Shown: piece after piece, positions 33,016 through 41,719 of the stretch
Numbering within the stretch: position 1 is the first letter of the stretch
How the letters are laid out: the number at the start of each line of letters is the position of its first letter
Assembly (NCBI RefSeq): GCF_051133435.1
Contig: NZ_JBPGNY010000002.1
Span: 186,001 to 250,000, forward strand
Direction: 5' to 3'
DNA from: JAAYAO01 sp051133435
Lineage (GTDB): Bacteria; Actinomycetota; Actinomycetes; Propionibacteriales; Propionibacteriaceae
Length of the DNA: 64,000 bases
Translations under genes and position numbers: made by a program
Notes under the pieces: model-generated
Database searches by the model: none
What the model was told of the DNA's origin: nothing
What the model saw: only the letters and a program-made list of their open reading frames with translations

Positions 33016-34340
33016 GATGCGTCGCTTTCGATCCGACCAGCCAACTCGGGCGTGGCCTTGGCCAACATGTGGTGAACCGTCCAGTGCATCCACACCGCGC
33101 AGATGGCAACCAGAACGAAGATGCAGAAGAAGGTGCTGCTCGGGAAGCCCGACCAGGTCTTGGTGTAGGCGAACAGCGGCGGCAGGAAGAAGCCACCGAG
33201 GCCGCCGAGCATGCCGACCAGGCCACCGACCGAGCCGACATTGTCGGGGAAGTACTCCGGAATGTGCTTGTACACGGCTGCCTTGCCGATGCCCATCGCG
33301 CAGCCGAGCAGAAACACCAGAACCACGAAGAAGGGCAGTTGCATCGTGTAGTGCAGGTGGGTGGTTTGTTCCCCACCCGGGTGGACGATGGTCAGGAACC
33401 CGTTCGGCATCATCAGGATGCCGCTGGTGACCAGCATCACCGCGAAGGTGAAGTACATCGCCCGGCGGGCGCCCCACCGGTCGCTGACCCAGCCGCCCAG
33501 GGGCCGCAGCAGGGAGGCCGGGAAGATGAAGGTGGCGGTGAGCAATCCGGCGGTGGTCAGCGAGACATCGAAGTTGTCCACGTAGTACTTGGGCAACCAG
33601 GCCGACAGGGCCACGTAGGCACCGAAGACCGCGACGTAGTAGAGGCTGAACCGCCACACCCGCAGGTTCTTCAGCGGCTGCAGCATTTCCCGGATCGACC
33701 GCGAGGCACCGGGGGCCCGGTCGACCCGGGGCACGATCAACCAGGTGGCGATGCCGGTGATGATCAACAGCGCCGCGTAGATCACCGGGATCAGTCGCCA
33801 GCCACCCTGGATGCCGAGCAGGAAGGTGGACCCGGCGGTGGCTGCGATCAGCGGCGGGCCGATGAACTTGGTGACCGAGGCGCCGACGTTGCCGGCCCCG
33901 AACACGCCGAGCGCGAGTCCTTGTCGGTCGCGCCCGAACCAGGCGGAGTTCCAGGCGGTACCGACCGAGAAGAGGTTGCCGGCGAAACCGACGAAGAAGG
34001 CCAGTACCAGCACCAGCACGTAGCTGTTCGCCAACGACACCAGGTAGGCCGGGATCGCGGTGGCGAAGAGCATGAACAAGGTGACCTTGCGGCCACCGAT
34101 CCGGTCGGTGAGGATGCCGGCGGGCAGCCGCCACATCGAGCCGTTCAGTACGGCCAGGGCGCTGATCCAGGAGAGTTGCTCGTCCGACAGGCCGAGTTCT
34201 TTCTGGATCGGGATGCCCAGGATGCCGAACATCAACCAGACCGCGAACATCAGGGTGAAGGCGATGGTCGACATCGTCATCACCCGGCCGGCACCCTTGC
34301 CCGTGTCGTGGATGGGTGCGACTTCAATCAGTTTGCTCAC
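33012..34340 (-). CDS. narK: Nitrate MFS transporter, NarK1 type
   Basis: 442 aa with 12 helices. NGSMWRLPAGILTDRIGGRK (helix 2 Arg plus MFS motif A), GFAGNLFSVGTAWNSAWFGRDRQGLALGVFGAGNVGASVTK and AMGIGKAAVYKHIPEYFPDNVGSVGGLVGM are the two nitrate signatures. Type I NarKs work as proton/nitrate symporters. In Paracoccus the two types are fused in one NarK1-NarK2 chain; here they are separate genes overlapping by 4 nt. The GTG start follows narI by 41 nt. Confidence 0.92.
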   Translation of the reverse strand: MSKLIEVAPIHDTGKGAGRVMTMSTIAFTLMFAVWLMFGILGIPIQKELGLSDEQLSWISALAVLNGSMWRLPAGILTDRIGGRKVTLFMLFATAIPAYLVSLANSYVLVLVLAFFVGFAGNLFSVGTAWNSAWFGRDRQGLALGVFGAGNVGASVTKFIGPPLIAATAGSTFLLGIQGGWRLIPVIYAALLIITGIATWLIVPRVDRAPGASRSIREMLQPLKNLRVWRFSLYYVAVFGAYVALSAWLPKYYVDNFDVSLTTAGLLTATFIFPASLLRPLGGWVSDRWGARRAMYFTFAVMLVTSGILMMPNGFLTIVHPGGEQTTHLHYTMQLPFFVVLVFLLGCAMGIGKAAVYKHIPEYFPDNVGSVGGLVGMLGGLGGFFLPPLFAYTKTWSGFPSSTFFCIFVLVAICAVWMHWTVHHMLAKATPELAGRIESDAS

Positions 34341-34381
34341 CGGGAAGGCCTTCTACTCGTTGTGTTGTTGTCGGGGTCGGC

Positions 34382-35131
34382 TCAGCGCTTGCTGCGCGGG
34401 GTTTCGATCGGCTCCCATCCACGGCCGGGGGTGGTGTGGGAGTGCCGCGGGCTGGTGTCGCGGGAGCGGTAGACGATGTAGGGACGGAAGAGGTAGTGCA
34501 CCGGCGCGGTGAAGGCGTGCACCAGACGGGTGAACGGGGTGATCGCGAACAGCAGCAGGCCGATGATCACGTGGGCCTGGAACTGCCAGGTCGCCGCCGC
34601 CATCGCCTCCACCTTCGGTTGGAAGATGAACAGCGAGCGGAACCACACCGACACCGTTTCGCGGTAGTTGTGTTCGGCGCCCGAGGCGTAGGTGTCACCG
34701 GTCAGGGTGGCGAACAGCCCCAGCCCGATCACCCCGGCCAGGACGACGTACATCACCTTGTCGTTCCAGGTGGTGGCCCGGAACACCGCCTTGTTCGACC
34801 GGCGCCGGTAGATCAGCAGGACCAACCCGACCACCAGGGCCAGGCCGGCCAGGCCGCCACCGTAGAAGGCGCCGAGGTGGTAGGTGTGCTGGTCGAGACC
34901 GATCCAGTCGGTGAAGGCCTTGGGAATCAGCAGGCCGACGATGTGGCCGATCAGTACCGCCAGCAGGGCGAAGTGGAAGATCGGTGAACCGATCTTCAGC
35001 AGCTTTGATTCGTACACCTGCGACGAACGGGTCGTCCAGCCGAACTGATCGAAGCGATACCGCCAGATCAGGCCGCCGACCAGGATGAGCACGACGAGGT
35101 AGGGCAGCACTCCCCACAGCAGAACGTTCAT
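34382..35131 (-). CDS. narI: Respiratory nitrate reductase gamma subunit (cytochrome b) NarI
   Basis: 249 aa, five membrane helices. SPIFHFALLAVLIGHIVGLLIP supplies the first pair of heme-ligating histidines and WQFQAHVIIGLLLFAITPFTRLVHAFTAP the second. It oxidises menaquinol and passes electrons to NarH. Its start follows the narJ stop by one base. Confidence 0.95.
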   Translation of the reverse strand: MNVLLWGVLPYLVVLILVGGLIWRYRFDQFGWTTRSSQVYESKLLKIGSPIFHFALLAVLIGHIVGLLIPKAFTDWIGLDQHTYHLGAFYGGGLAGLALVVGLVLLIYRRRSNKAVFRATTWNDKVMYVVLAGVIGLGLFATLTGDTYASGAEHNYRETVSVWFRSLFIFQPKVEAMAAATWQFQAHVIIGLLLFAITPFTRLVHAFTAPVHYLFRPYIVYRSRDTSPRHSHTTPGRGWEPIETPRSKR

Positions 35132-35132
35132 C

Positions 35133-35738
35133 TCAGCTTCCTTGCAGGGTGGGATACGGGAGCATGACGGGGTCCAGGCCCACGGTTTCGCGCGGCGGCC
35201 CGGCCATCAGGTCGCGCACCTGGGCGCGGGTTTGCGGTGACGGCCCGCCGAGGGCCTTGCAGACGGCGGCCAGCACCCCGGCCTGGGGCAGGTCGTCGTC
35301 GACCAGCGCGAGCCGCAGTAGTTCCAGCGACGCGCGGTACCGGTTCAGGATGCCCACCCCGAGCCGGTGGTCGCCGGTGGCGGTGAACTCCAACACCATC
35401 GGCAGGTAGTCGGGCAGTTCCCCGTCCAGATCGACCAGCAGGCCCGATTCGCGGTAGGTCTGCTTGATGGCGGCCAGCACCTCACCGCGGCGGCGGGTGT
35501 CCCCGTCGGTCCAGTAGGTGAGGTGCAGGGCGTGGCGGCGCGACAGGTCGAACTCCTGGACATGCCAGGACTGCAACTCCATCAGGGGCCGGCTGCGCAG
35601 GTGTGCGATGGTCGGGCCGAAGTCACCGGCCACACCCGCTTCGGCGACCGCCTGTTCGATCATCGGCAGCCGGGCGAGCAGGGTCTCGTCCGGGTAGCTC
35701 AACAGCATCCCGGCGGCTTGGAACACCACGGCCGACAT
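35133..35738 (-). CDS. narJ: Nitrate reductase assembly chaperone NarJ
   Basis: 201 aa TorD/NarJ-family chaperone needed for molybdenum cofactor insertion into NarG. QAAGMLLSYPDE, ELQSWHVQEFDLSRRHALHLTYWTDGDTRRRGEVL and a DYLPMVLEF block are diagnostic. Its start overlaps the narH stop (TGATG). Confidence 0.93.
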   Translation of the reverse strand: MSAVVFQAAGMLLSYPDETLLARLPMIEQAVAEAGVAGDFGPTIAHLRSRPLMELQSWHVQEFDLSRRHALHLTYWTDGDTRRRGEVLAAIKQTYRESGLLVDLDGELPDYLPMVLEFTATGDHRLGVGILNRYRASLELLRLALVDDDLPQAGVLAAVCKALGGPSPQTRAQVRDLMAGPPRETVGLDPVMLPYPTLQGS

Positions 35739-37315
35739 CAGGCACCACTCGCATCGGTCTGCCGGGCCTTGGCGTCGGCGTAGCTTTCGATCGCGACCGG
35801 CACCACCCGTCCGGACGAGGTGCCGAAGGGCCCCTCGGCCATGCCCGGGCCGTCCTCGAAGTCGAGGGAGCAGCCGATCTCCTCGAGGTTGTGTGCCTGC
35901 TCGCGGTGGGCCTTGGGAATGACGTAGCGCTCGTTGTACTTGGCGATCGCCAGCAGCCGGTACATCTGTTCCATCGCGCCCGGCTCCATGCCGACCGCGT
36001 GGGCCAACTCCGGTTGCCTGGGCCGACCCAGGGTGACATCGCGCATGTAGGAACGCATCGCGGCGAGTTTCTGCAGCACCCCGGTGACGATCTCGGTGTC
36101 GCCGGCGGTGAACAACTCGGCCAGATACTCCACCGGAATGCGCAACGCGTCGATCGCCCCGAACAGGTTGCCGGCGGCCTCGGCATCGTGACCCTGGCCC
36201 TTCAGCAGGTCGATCACCGGCGACAGCGGCGGGATGTACCAGACCATCGGCATGGTGCGGTATTCCGGATGCAACGGCAGCGCCACCTTGAAGTGCTTGA
36301 TCAGCGCGTAGACGGGCGACTTCTGAGCCGCGGCCAGCCAGTCACTCGGGATGTCGTTGGCCTTCGCATCGGCGATCACCTGCGGGTCGTGCGGGTCGAG
36401 CATCAGGTCGAGCTGGGCCTGGTACAGGTCCTTCTCGTCGGCCAGGGCCGCCTCGGTGACCCGGTCGGCGTCGTAGAGGATGATGCCGATGTACCGCAGC
36501 CTGCCGACGCAGGTTTCGGAGCACACGGTGGGCAGGCCCACCTCGATGCGCGGGTAACACATCGTGCACTTCTCGGCCTTGCCGGAGCGGTGGTTGAAGT
36601 AGATCTTCTTGTACGGGCAGCCGGTGATGCAGTGCCGCCAGCCGCGGCACCGATCCTGGTCGACCAGCACGATTCCGTCCTCGGCCCGCTTGTACAGCGC
36701 ACCGGACGGGCAGGAGGCCATGCACGAGGGGTTCAGGCAGTGCTCGCAGATGCGCGGCACGAACATCATGAACGCCTTCTCGTACTCGAACTTGATCTGG
36801 GTGTTGGCCTCCTCGCGCAGCTTGCGCACGATCGGGTCCTCGTCCCCGGTTTCGTGGATACCGCCCAGCGCGTCGTCCCAGTTCGCCGAGGCCTCGATCG
36901 CCATGTCGTCGCCGGTGACCAGCGATTTGGGCCGGGCGACCGGGAAGTCGTCGCCCAGGGGTGCCTGGATCAGGGTTTCGTAGTCGTAGGTCCAGGGTTC
37001 GTAGTAGTCGGCCATCTCCGGCTGCACCGGGGAGGCGAAGATCGACAGCAGCTTCTTGAAACGGCCGCCGGAACGCAGCTTGAGCCGACCCGAGCGGGTG
37101 CGGACCCAGCCGCCCTGCCACTTCTCCTGGTCCTCGTAGGTGCGGGGGTATCCCTGCCCGGGACGGGTCTCGACGTTGTTGAACCAGACGTATTCGGTGC
37201 CGGCCCGGTTCGTCCAGGCCTGCTTGCAGGTGACCGAACAGGTATGGCATCCGATGCACTTGTCCAGGTTCATCACCATCGCGACCTGGGCCATCACGCG
37301 ACGCTTCTTGGCCAT
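35738..37315 (-). CDS. narH: Respiratory nitrate reductase beta subunit NarH
   Basis: 525 aa iron-sulfur subunit. Four ferredoxin-like Cys groups are visible: C20-I-G-C-H-T-C-S-V-T-C30, CEHCLNPSCMASCPSGA, the CRGWRHCITGCP group in which Trp replaces one Cys (giving the 3Fe-4S cluster), and CTMCYPRIEVGLPTVCSETC. It relays electrons from NarI hemes to NarG in the membrane-bound NarGHI complex facing the cytoplasm. Its start overlaps the narG stop. Confidence 0.96.
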   Translation of the reverse strand: MAKKRRVMAQVAMVMNLDKCIGCHTCSVTCKQAWTNRAGTEYVWFNNVETRPGQGYPRTYEDQEKWQGGWVRTRSGRLKLRSGGRFKKLLSIFASPVQPEMADYYEPWTYDYETLIQAPLGDDFPVARPKSLVTGDDMAIEASANWDDALGGIHETGDEDPIVRKLREEANTQIKFEYEKAFMMFVPRICEHCLNPSCMASCPSGALYKRAEDGIVLVDQDRCRGWRHCITGCPYKKIYFNHRSGKAEKCTMCYPRIEVGLPTVCSETCVGRLRYIGIILYDADRVTEAALADEKDLYQAQLDLMLDPHDPQVIADAKANDIPSDWLAAAQKSPVYALIKHFKVALPLHPEYRTMPMVWYIPPLSPVIDLLKGQGHDAEAAGNLFGAIDALRIPVEYLAELFTAGDTEIVTGVLQKLAAMRSYMRDVTLGRPRQPELAHAVGMEPGAMEQMYRLLAIAKYNERYVIPKAHREQAHNLEEIGCSLDFEDGPGMAEGPFGTSSGRVVPVAIESYADAKARQTDASGA

Positions 37316-40300
37316 CAGTACTGCACCTCCTGGGAGCGGCGACGCACCGTCGACACGATGTCGCGTTGTACGCCGGTGGGACCGATGTAGTTGAAGGCGT
37401 ACGCCTGGTGGGCATAACCGCCGATCAGGTGGGTGGGTTTGAGCAGGATGCGGGTGACCGAGTTGTGGATGCCGCCGCGCCTACCGGTGGCCTCCGACTT
37501 GGGCACGTCGATCGTGCGCTCCTGGGCGTGCTGGACGTAGGCGATCCCGTCCGGCAGCTTCGGGGTGACCACCGCACGGGCCACGAACACCCCGTTGGCG
37601 TTGGTCAGTTCGATCCAGTCGTTGTCGCGCACCCCGATGCTGGCGGCGTCGTTGACGCTCAACCACGCCTGGGGTCCGCCCCGTCCGAGACTCAACATGA
37701 ACAGGTTGTCCTGGTACTCGGAGTGGATCGACCACTTGTTGTGCACGGTGAGGTAGCGCAGCGTGATCGCCTTCTCGCCGGTCGGGCCGATCTCGGGTTC
37801 GCCGTAGGCCTGGGTCATGTCCAGCGGCGGCCGGAAGATCGGCAACTGTTCCCCGGCGTCGATCATCCAGTCGTGGTCGAGGAAGAAGTGCATCCGGCCC
37901 GAGAGGGTGTGCCACGGCTTGAGCCGTTCGGTGTTGATGGTGAAGGCGGCGTAGCGTCTGCCCCCGGTTTCGGATCCGGACCATTCGGGTGAGGTGATCA
38001 CCGGTTGGGGTGCCTGCTGGGTTTGCACGAAGGTGATGATCTTCTCCTCCGAGCCCGCCGACAGGTCGGCCAGCTTGCGTCCGGTCTTGCGTTCCAGATC
38101 CCGGAATCCCTGGGTGGCGAGTTCGCCGTTGGTGGTGCCCGAGAAGGTCAGGATCGCCTCGGCCAACCGTTCGTCGGTGTTGATCGCCGGACGTCCGGCG
38201 GCCGGGCCGGAGGGGTAGACCCCGTGCAACTTGGCCAGCCGGTCGACCTGGTGCTTCACGTCATAGGTGATGTTCTTGACGGTGAAACCGAGCTTCTCGG
38301 CGAGCGGGCCGACGGTCAGCAGCTTGTCGGCGATCGCGGTGTAGTCACGTTCGACGACCTGCAGCAGCGGCAGGTTCTTGCCCGGGACGGCCGGCACGTC
38401 GGTGCCCCGCCAATCGGGGACGTGGCCGCCGGGTTGGGCGATCTCGCCGGGGGTGTCGTGTTGCATCGGCACCGCGACCAGGTCGAGGCGGGTGTCGAGA
38501 CGTCCCTTGGCCAGTTCGGACAACTTCAGCGCCAGTTCGGTGAACACGTCGAAGTCGGATTTGGTTTCCCAGGGCGGGTCGATCGCGGGGGTGAAGGCAT
38601 GCACATAGGGGTGCATGTCGGTGGAGCTGAGGTCGTACTTCTCGTACCAGGTGGCGGCCGGGAAGACGATGTCGGACAGCAGGGTCGAGCTGGTCATCCG
38701 GAAGTCGGCGGTGATCAGCAGGTCGAGCTTGCCCTCGGGTGCTTCGTCGTGCCATTGGACGACCTCGGGTCGCAGGTCGGCGCCGTGCTCGTTGGGCATC
38801 ACGTTGTGGTGGGTGCCCAGGAGGTGTTTCAGGAAGTACTCGTTGCCCTTGGCCGACGAACCGAAGAGGTTCGACCGCCACAGGATCATCGTGCGCGGCC
38901 AGTTCTCGGGGGCGTCGATGTCCTCGACCGAACTCTTCAGCTCACCCGACTTCAGTTTCGCCGCGACATAGGCGGCCGGGGTTTCGTACTCCCCGGCTTC
39001 CACCGCGGCCTTGGCCTCGTCGGCCAGTTCGAGGGGGTTGCGGTCGAACTGCGGGTAGAAGGGCATCCAGCCGAGTCGCTGCGACAGGGCCACCGCGTCG
39101 GCGGTGTGCAGCCCGTCCAGCGCCCCGGTCGACAGCGGGGAGGTGATCCGGTCGCCGGAGAATCCGTCGGTGCGCCACTGGTCGGTGTGCATGTACCAAT
39201 AGGCGGTACCGATCATGGTGCGCGGCGGACGGGTCCAGTCGGTCGCGTTGGCCATGTTGAACCAGCCGGTCATCGGACGGCACTTTTCCTGGCCGACGTA
39301 GTGCGCCCAGCCGCCGCCGTTGCGTCCGATACAACCGGTGAGCATCAGCAGCGCCATGATCGCCCGGTAGGTGGCGTCGGCGTGGAACCAGTGGCAGATG
39401 CCGGCACCGATGATGATCATCGTGCGGCCCTTGGACTCCTCGGAGTTCGTGGCGAACTCGCGGGCGACGCGGATGCAGGCCTCGGCGGGCACCGAGGTGA
39501 TCTCGGCCTGCCAGGCCGGGGTGTAGGGCACGTTGACGTCGTCGTAGCTGTCGGCCCAGACCCCGGGCAGTCCTTCCCGTCCGACGCCGTACTGGGCCAG
39601 CATCAGGTCGAACACGGTCGTGACCAGTTGCCCCTCGACCATGCGCGCCGGTACGCCGCGGCGGATGATCGAGCCGACCCCCTTGGGGTCTTCGAAGCAC
39701 GGCAGGGCGACCTCGACGTTGGTGGTGTCGGCACCGCCCAGCAGGGTCAGGGCCGGTTCGATGTCACCCAGATCGAGGTTCCACTCCCCCAGGCCCTCTT
39801 CGTTGTAGCGGTGACCCATGGTGCCGTTCGGGATGGCCGGGGCCCCGGTGGCCTCGTCCCACATCACGGTTTTGAAGGCCGCATCGGCGCTGTCGGCGTA
39901 CGCGGGCAGGTCGGCCGCGGTGAGGAACTTGCCGGCGGTCAGGCCCTGGCCGTTGGGGTGTTCGACCAGGGTGATCAACATGCCGAGGTCGGTGTACTGC
40001 TTCACATAGGAGTCGAAGTAGTCGACCTTCTTGTCGACGAAGTTCTCCTTGAGGATGACGTGGCCCATCGCCATCGCCAGGGCCCCGTCGGTGCCGGCCT
40101 GGGCGGGCAGCCATTCATCGGCGAACTTCACGTTGTCGGCGTAGTCGGGGGCGACGGTGATCACCTTGGTGCCGCGGTATCGCACTTCGGCCATCCAGTG
40201 GGCGTCCGGGGTGCGGGTCACCGGCACATTGGAGCCCCACATCATCAGGTAGGTGGCATCCCACCAGTCGCCCGATTCGGGGACGTCGGTCTGGTCACCG

Positions 40301-41028
40301 AAGACCTGGGGTGAGGCGACCGGCAGGTCGGCGTACCAGTCGTAGAAGCTGGTCATCGCACCGCCGATCAGGTGCGTGAAGCGGGTACCGATGGCGTGCG
40401 AGACCTGACTCATCGCCGGAATCGGCGAGAAGGACACGCACCGGTCGGGGCCGTAGTGCTTGATCGTGTTGATGTAGCTGGCGGCGGCGATCTCGACCGC
40501 TTCCTCCCAGCTGATCCGCACCAGGCCGCCCTTGCCGCGGGCCTGCTGGTAGCGGCGGCGCTTCTCGGGGTCGGTGGAGATTTCCCGGAAGGCTTCGACC
40601 GGGTCGCCGAGACGCTTCTTGGCCTCGCGGTACATCTCGATCAACACGCCGCGTCCGTAGGGGAAGCGCACCCGGGTGGGTGAGTAGGTGTACCACGAGA
40701 AGGCGGCGCCCCGGGGGCAACCACGGGGTTCGTATTCGGGCCGGTCGGGGCCGGTGGACGGGTAGTCGGTCTGCTGGGCTTCCCAGGTGATGATGCCGTC
40801 CTTGACGTACACCTTCCAGGAACAGGAACCGGTGCAGTTGACGCCATGAGTGGACCGCACGACCTTGTCGTGGCTCCAGCGGTCGCGGTAGAAGACATCA
40901 CCGGCACGTCCGCCTTCGCGGAACACTGCCCGTCCGTCCTCGGTCCCGTCCCACCTGCTGAAGAACTTTCCGATCTTCAACAAGGCGTCCGAAGCAGGCC
41001 CGTCAATGCGTGCGGAGTCGGTGCTCAT
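37315..41028 (-). CDS. narG: Respiratory nitrate reductase alpha subunit NarG
   Basis: 1237 aa molybdenum-bis-MGD catalytic subunit. The N-terminal FS0 cluster ligands are H61, C65, C69 and C104 (HGVNCTGSC, then RGCPRG). DLPVASPQVFGDQTDVPESGDW carries the Asp equivalent to E. coli Asp222 that ligates Mo. It reduces nitrate to nitrite with electrons from NarH. The ATG at 41028 is chosen over an in-frame ATG at 41043 because GGGAG lies 8 nt before it. No Tat signal is present, as for cytoplasm-facing NarG. Head of narGHJI-narK1-narK2. Confidence 0.96.
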   Translation of the reverse strand: MSTDSARIDGPASDALLKIGKFFSRWDGTEDGRAVFREGGRAGDVFYRDRWSHDKVVRSTHGVNCTGSCSWKVYVKDGIITWEAQQTDYPSTGPDRPEYEPRGCPRGAAFSWYTYSPTRVRFPYGRGVLIEMYREAKKRLGDPVEAFREISTDPEKRRRYQQARGKGGLVRISWEEAVEIAAASYINTIKHYGPDRCVSFSPIPAMSQVSHAIGTRFTHLIGGAMTSFYDWYADLPVASPQVFGDQTDVPESGDWWDATYLMMWGSNVPVTRTPDAHWMAEVRYRGTKVITVAPDYADNVKFADEWLPAQAGTDGALAMAMGHVILKENFVDKKVDYFDSYVKQYTDLGMLITLVEHPNGQGLTAGKFLTAADLPAYADSADAAFKTVMWDEATGAPAIPNGTMGHRYNEEGLGEWNLDLGDIEPALTLLGGADTTNVEVALPCFEDPKGVGSIIRRGVPARMVEGQLVTTVFDLMLAQYGVGREGLPGVWADSYDDVNVPYTPAWQAEITSVPAEACIRVAREFATNSEESKGRTMIIIGAGICHWFHADATYRAIMALLMLTGCIGRNGGGWAHYVGQEKCRPMTGWFNMANATDWTRPPRTMIGTAYWYMHTDQWRTDGFSGDRITSPLSTGALDGLHTADAVALSQRLGWMPFYPQFDRNPLELADEAKAAVEAGEYETPAAYVAAKLKSGELKSSVEDIDAPENWPRTMILWRSNLFGSSAKGNEYFLKHLLGTHHNVMPNEHGADLRPEVVQWHDEAPEGKLDLLITADFRMTSSTLLSDIVFPAATWYEKYDLSSTDMHPYVHAFTPAIDPPWETKSDFDVFTELALKLSELAKGRLDTRLDLVAVPMQHDTPGEIAQPGGHVPDWRGTDVPAVPGKNLPLLQVVERDYTAIADKLLTVGPLAEKLGFTVKNITYDVKHQVDRLAKLHGVYPSGPAAGRPAINTDERLAEAILTFSGTTNGELATQGFRDLERKTGRKLADLSAGSEEKIITFVQTQQAPQPVITSPEWSGSETGGRRYAAFTINTERLKPWHTLSGRMHFFLDHDWMIDAGEQLPIFRPPLDMTQAYGEPEIGPTGEKAITLRYLTVHNKWSIHSEYQDNLFMLSLGRGGPQAWLSVNDAASIGVRDNDWIELTNANGVFVARAVVTPKLPDGIAYVQHAQERTIDVPKSEATGRRGGIHNSVTRILLKPTHLIGGYAHQAYAFNYIGPTGVQRDIVSTVRRRSQEVQY

Positions 41029-41082
41029 ACCAAAGTCTCCCATGCGCTACGACAAAACGTAATAAGGATTGGGCCTCTACTC

Positions 41083-41105
41083 CTACCACGTGTCGTAACT
41101 GTCAA
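41083..41105 (-). promoter_or_regulatory. Candidate narG promoter (TTGACA)
   Basis: On the minus strand TTGACA (41105-41100) lies at the very end of mobA. Seventeen bases downstream the hexamer is GAGTAG, a weak -10. The 72-nt gap also holds an inverted TACG-N6-CGTA. No clear FNR/NarL site was identified. Confidence 0.4.
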
Positions 41106-41686
41106 AAATCGGGGTCGATTCCCGCGGCACGAGCCTGGGTCGGCGTGTCGAGATCGCCGAGGATGTCTGCCTCGGTGGGGATGCGGGCCAATTCGAGGGT
41201 GCCCAACACCCGGTGCACCCCGATATCGCGCAATCTGGGAGCCGCGGCCAGTGCGGTGCGCAATGCCTGCAGGCGGTAGCGCCCGGCCAGAAGCTGCGGC
41301 CAGCCGTCGTCGGCGAGCAGCACCACCCCGTCGGGTCCGAGGTCGGCGGCCGCCAGCCGGGCCACGATCGCGGCCGGATCGGCCAGATCACCGGCCAACA
41401 GCAGCACCTCGGCCGGCTCGTCCGGAAGTGCTGCCAGGGCCGCGGCGAGACCGGCCACCGGACCCCCGAAGGGCGGATCCTCACCGGCGAACCGCACCCT
41501 CTCGTCCGACCAGGGACGGGCCGGGCCGGCAACCACAACCTCTTCGGCCCAGGTCAGGGCGGCGGTGCAGGTGCGCTGCAGCACGGTGGTTCCGGCCACC
41601 GGCAGGGCGAGTTTGTCGGTGCCCATCCGGCGCGACCGGCCGCCGCCCAGCACGATGGCGTGACGCGGCCGGGTTGTGGGTGACAT
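41102..41686 (-). CDS. mobA: Molybdenum cofactor guanylyltransferase-like protein (MobA)
   Basis: 194 aa nucleotidyltransferase. AIVLGGGRSRRMGTDKLAL is the GTP-binding signature. FGGPVAGLAAAL and LLLAGDLADP (in place of the usual LLAxDxP) follow, and QLLAGRYR matches the MobA/CinA-like block. It would attach GMP to molybdopterin to make the bis-MGD form used by NarG. It lies upstream of narG on the same strand, with a promoter-sized gap between. ATG 41686 is preferred because TACCCT lies 6 nt upstream; a GTG at 41719 would abut the divergent gene's ATG. Confidence 0.85.
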   Translation of the reverse strand: MSPTTRPRHAIVLGGGRSRRMGTDKLALPVAGTTVLQRTCTAALTWAEEVVVAGPARPWSDERVRFAGEDPPFGGPVAGLAAALAALPDEPAEVLLLAGDLADPAAIVARLAAADLGPDGVVLLADDGWPQLLAGRYRLQALRTALAAAPRLRDIGVHRVLGTLELARIPTEADILGDLDTPTQARAAGIDPDF

Positions 41687-41692
41687 GGGCAC

Positions 41693-41712
41693 AGGGTACG
41701 CACACGTATTGT
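41693..41712. promoter_or_regulatory. Divergent -10 boxes for mobA and the PAP2-lipid kinase gene
   Basis: TACCCT on the minus strand (41698-41693) is 6 nt before the mobA ATG. TATTGT on the plus strand (41707-41712) is 7 nt before the ATG at 41720. Both genes lack ribosome-binding sites, so both mRNAs are predicted leaderless from a 33-bp divergent promoter. Confidence 0.45.
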
Positions 41713-41719
41713 TCGTCAC

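Noticed and set aside
33016..34134. Upstream extension of the NarK2 frame
   Set aside because: It overlaps the NarK1 gene in another frame and contains no MFS sequence; the ATG at 33015 with the ATGA overlap is the real start.
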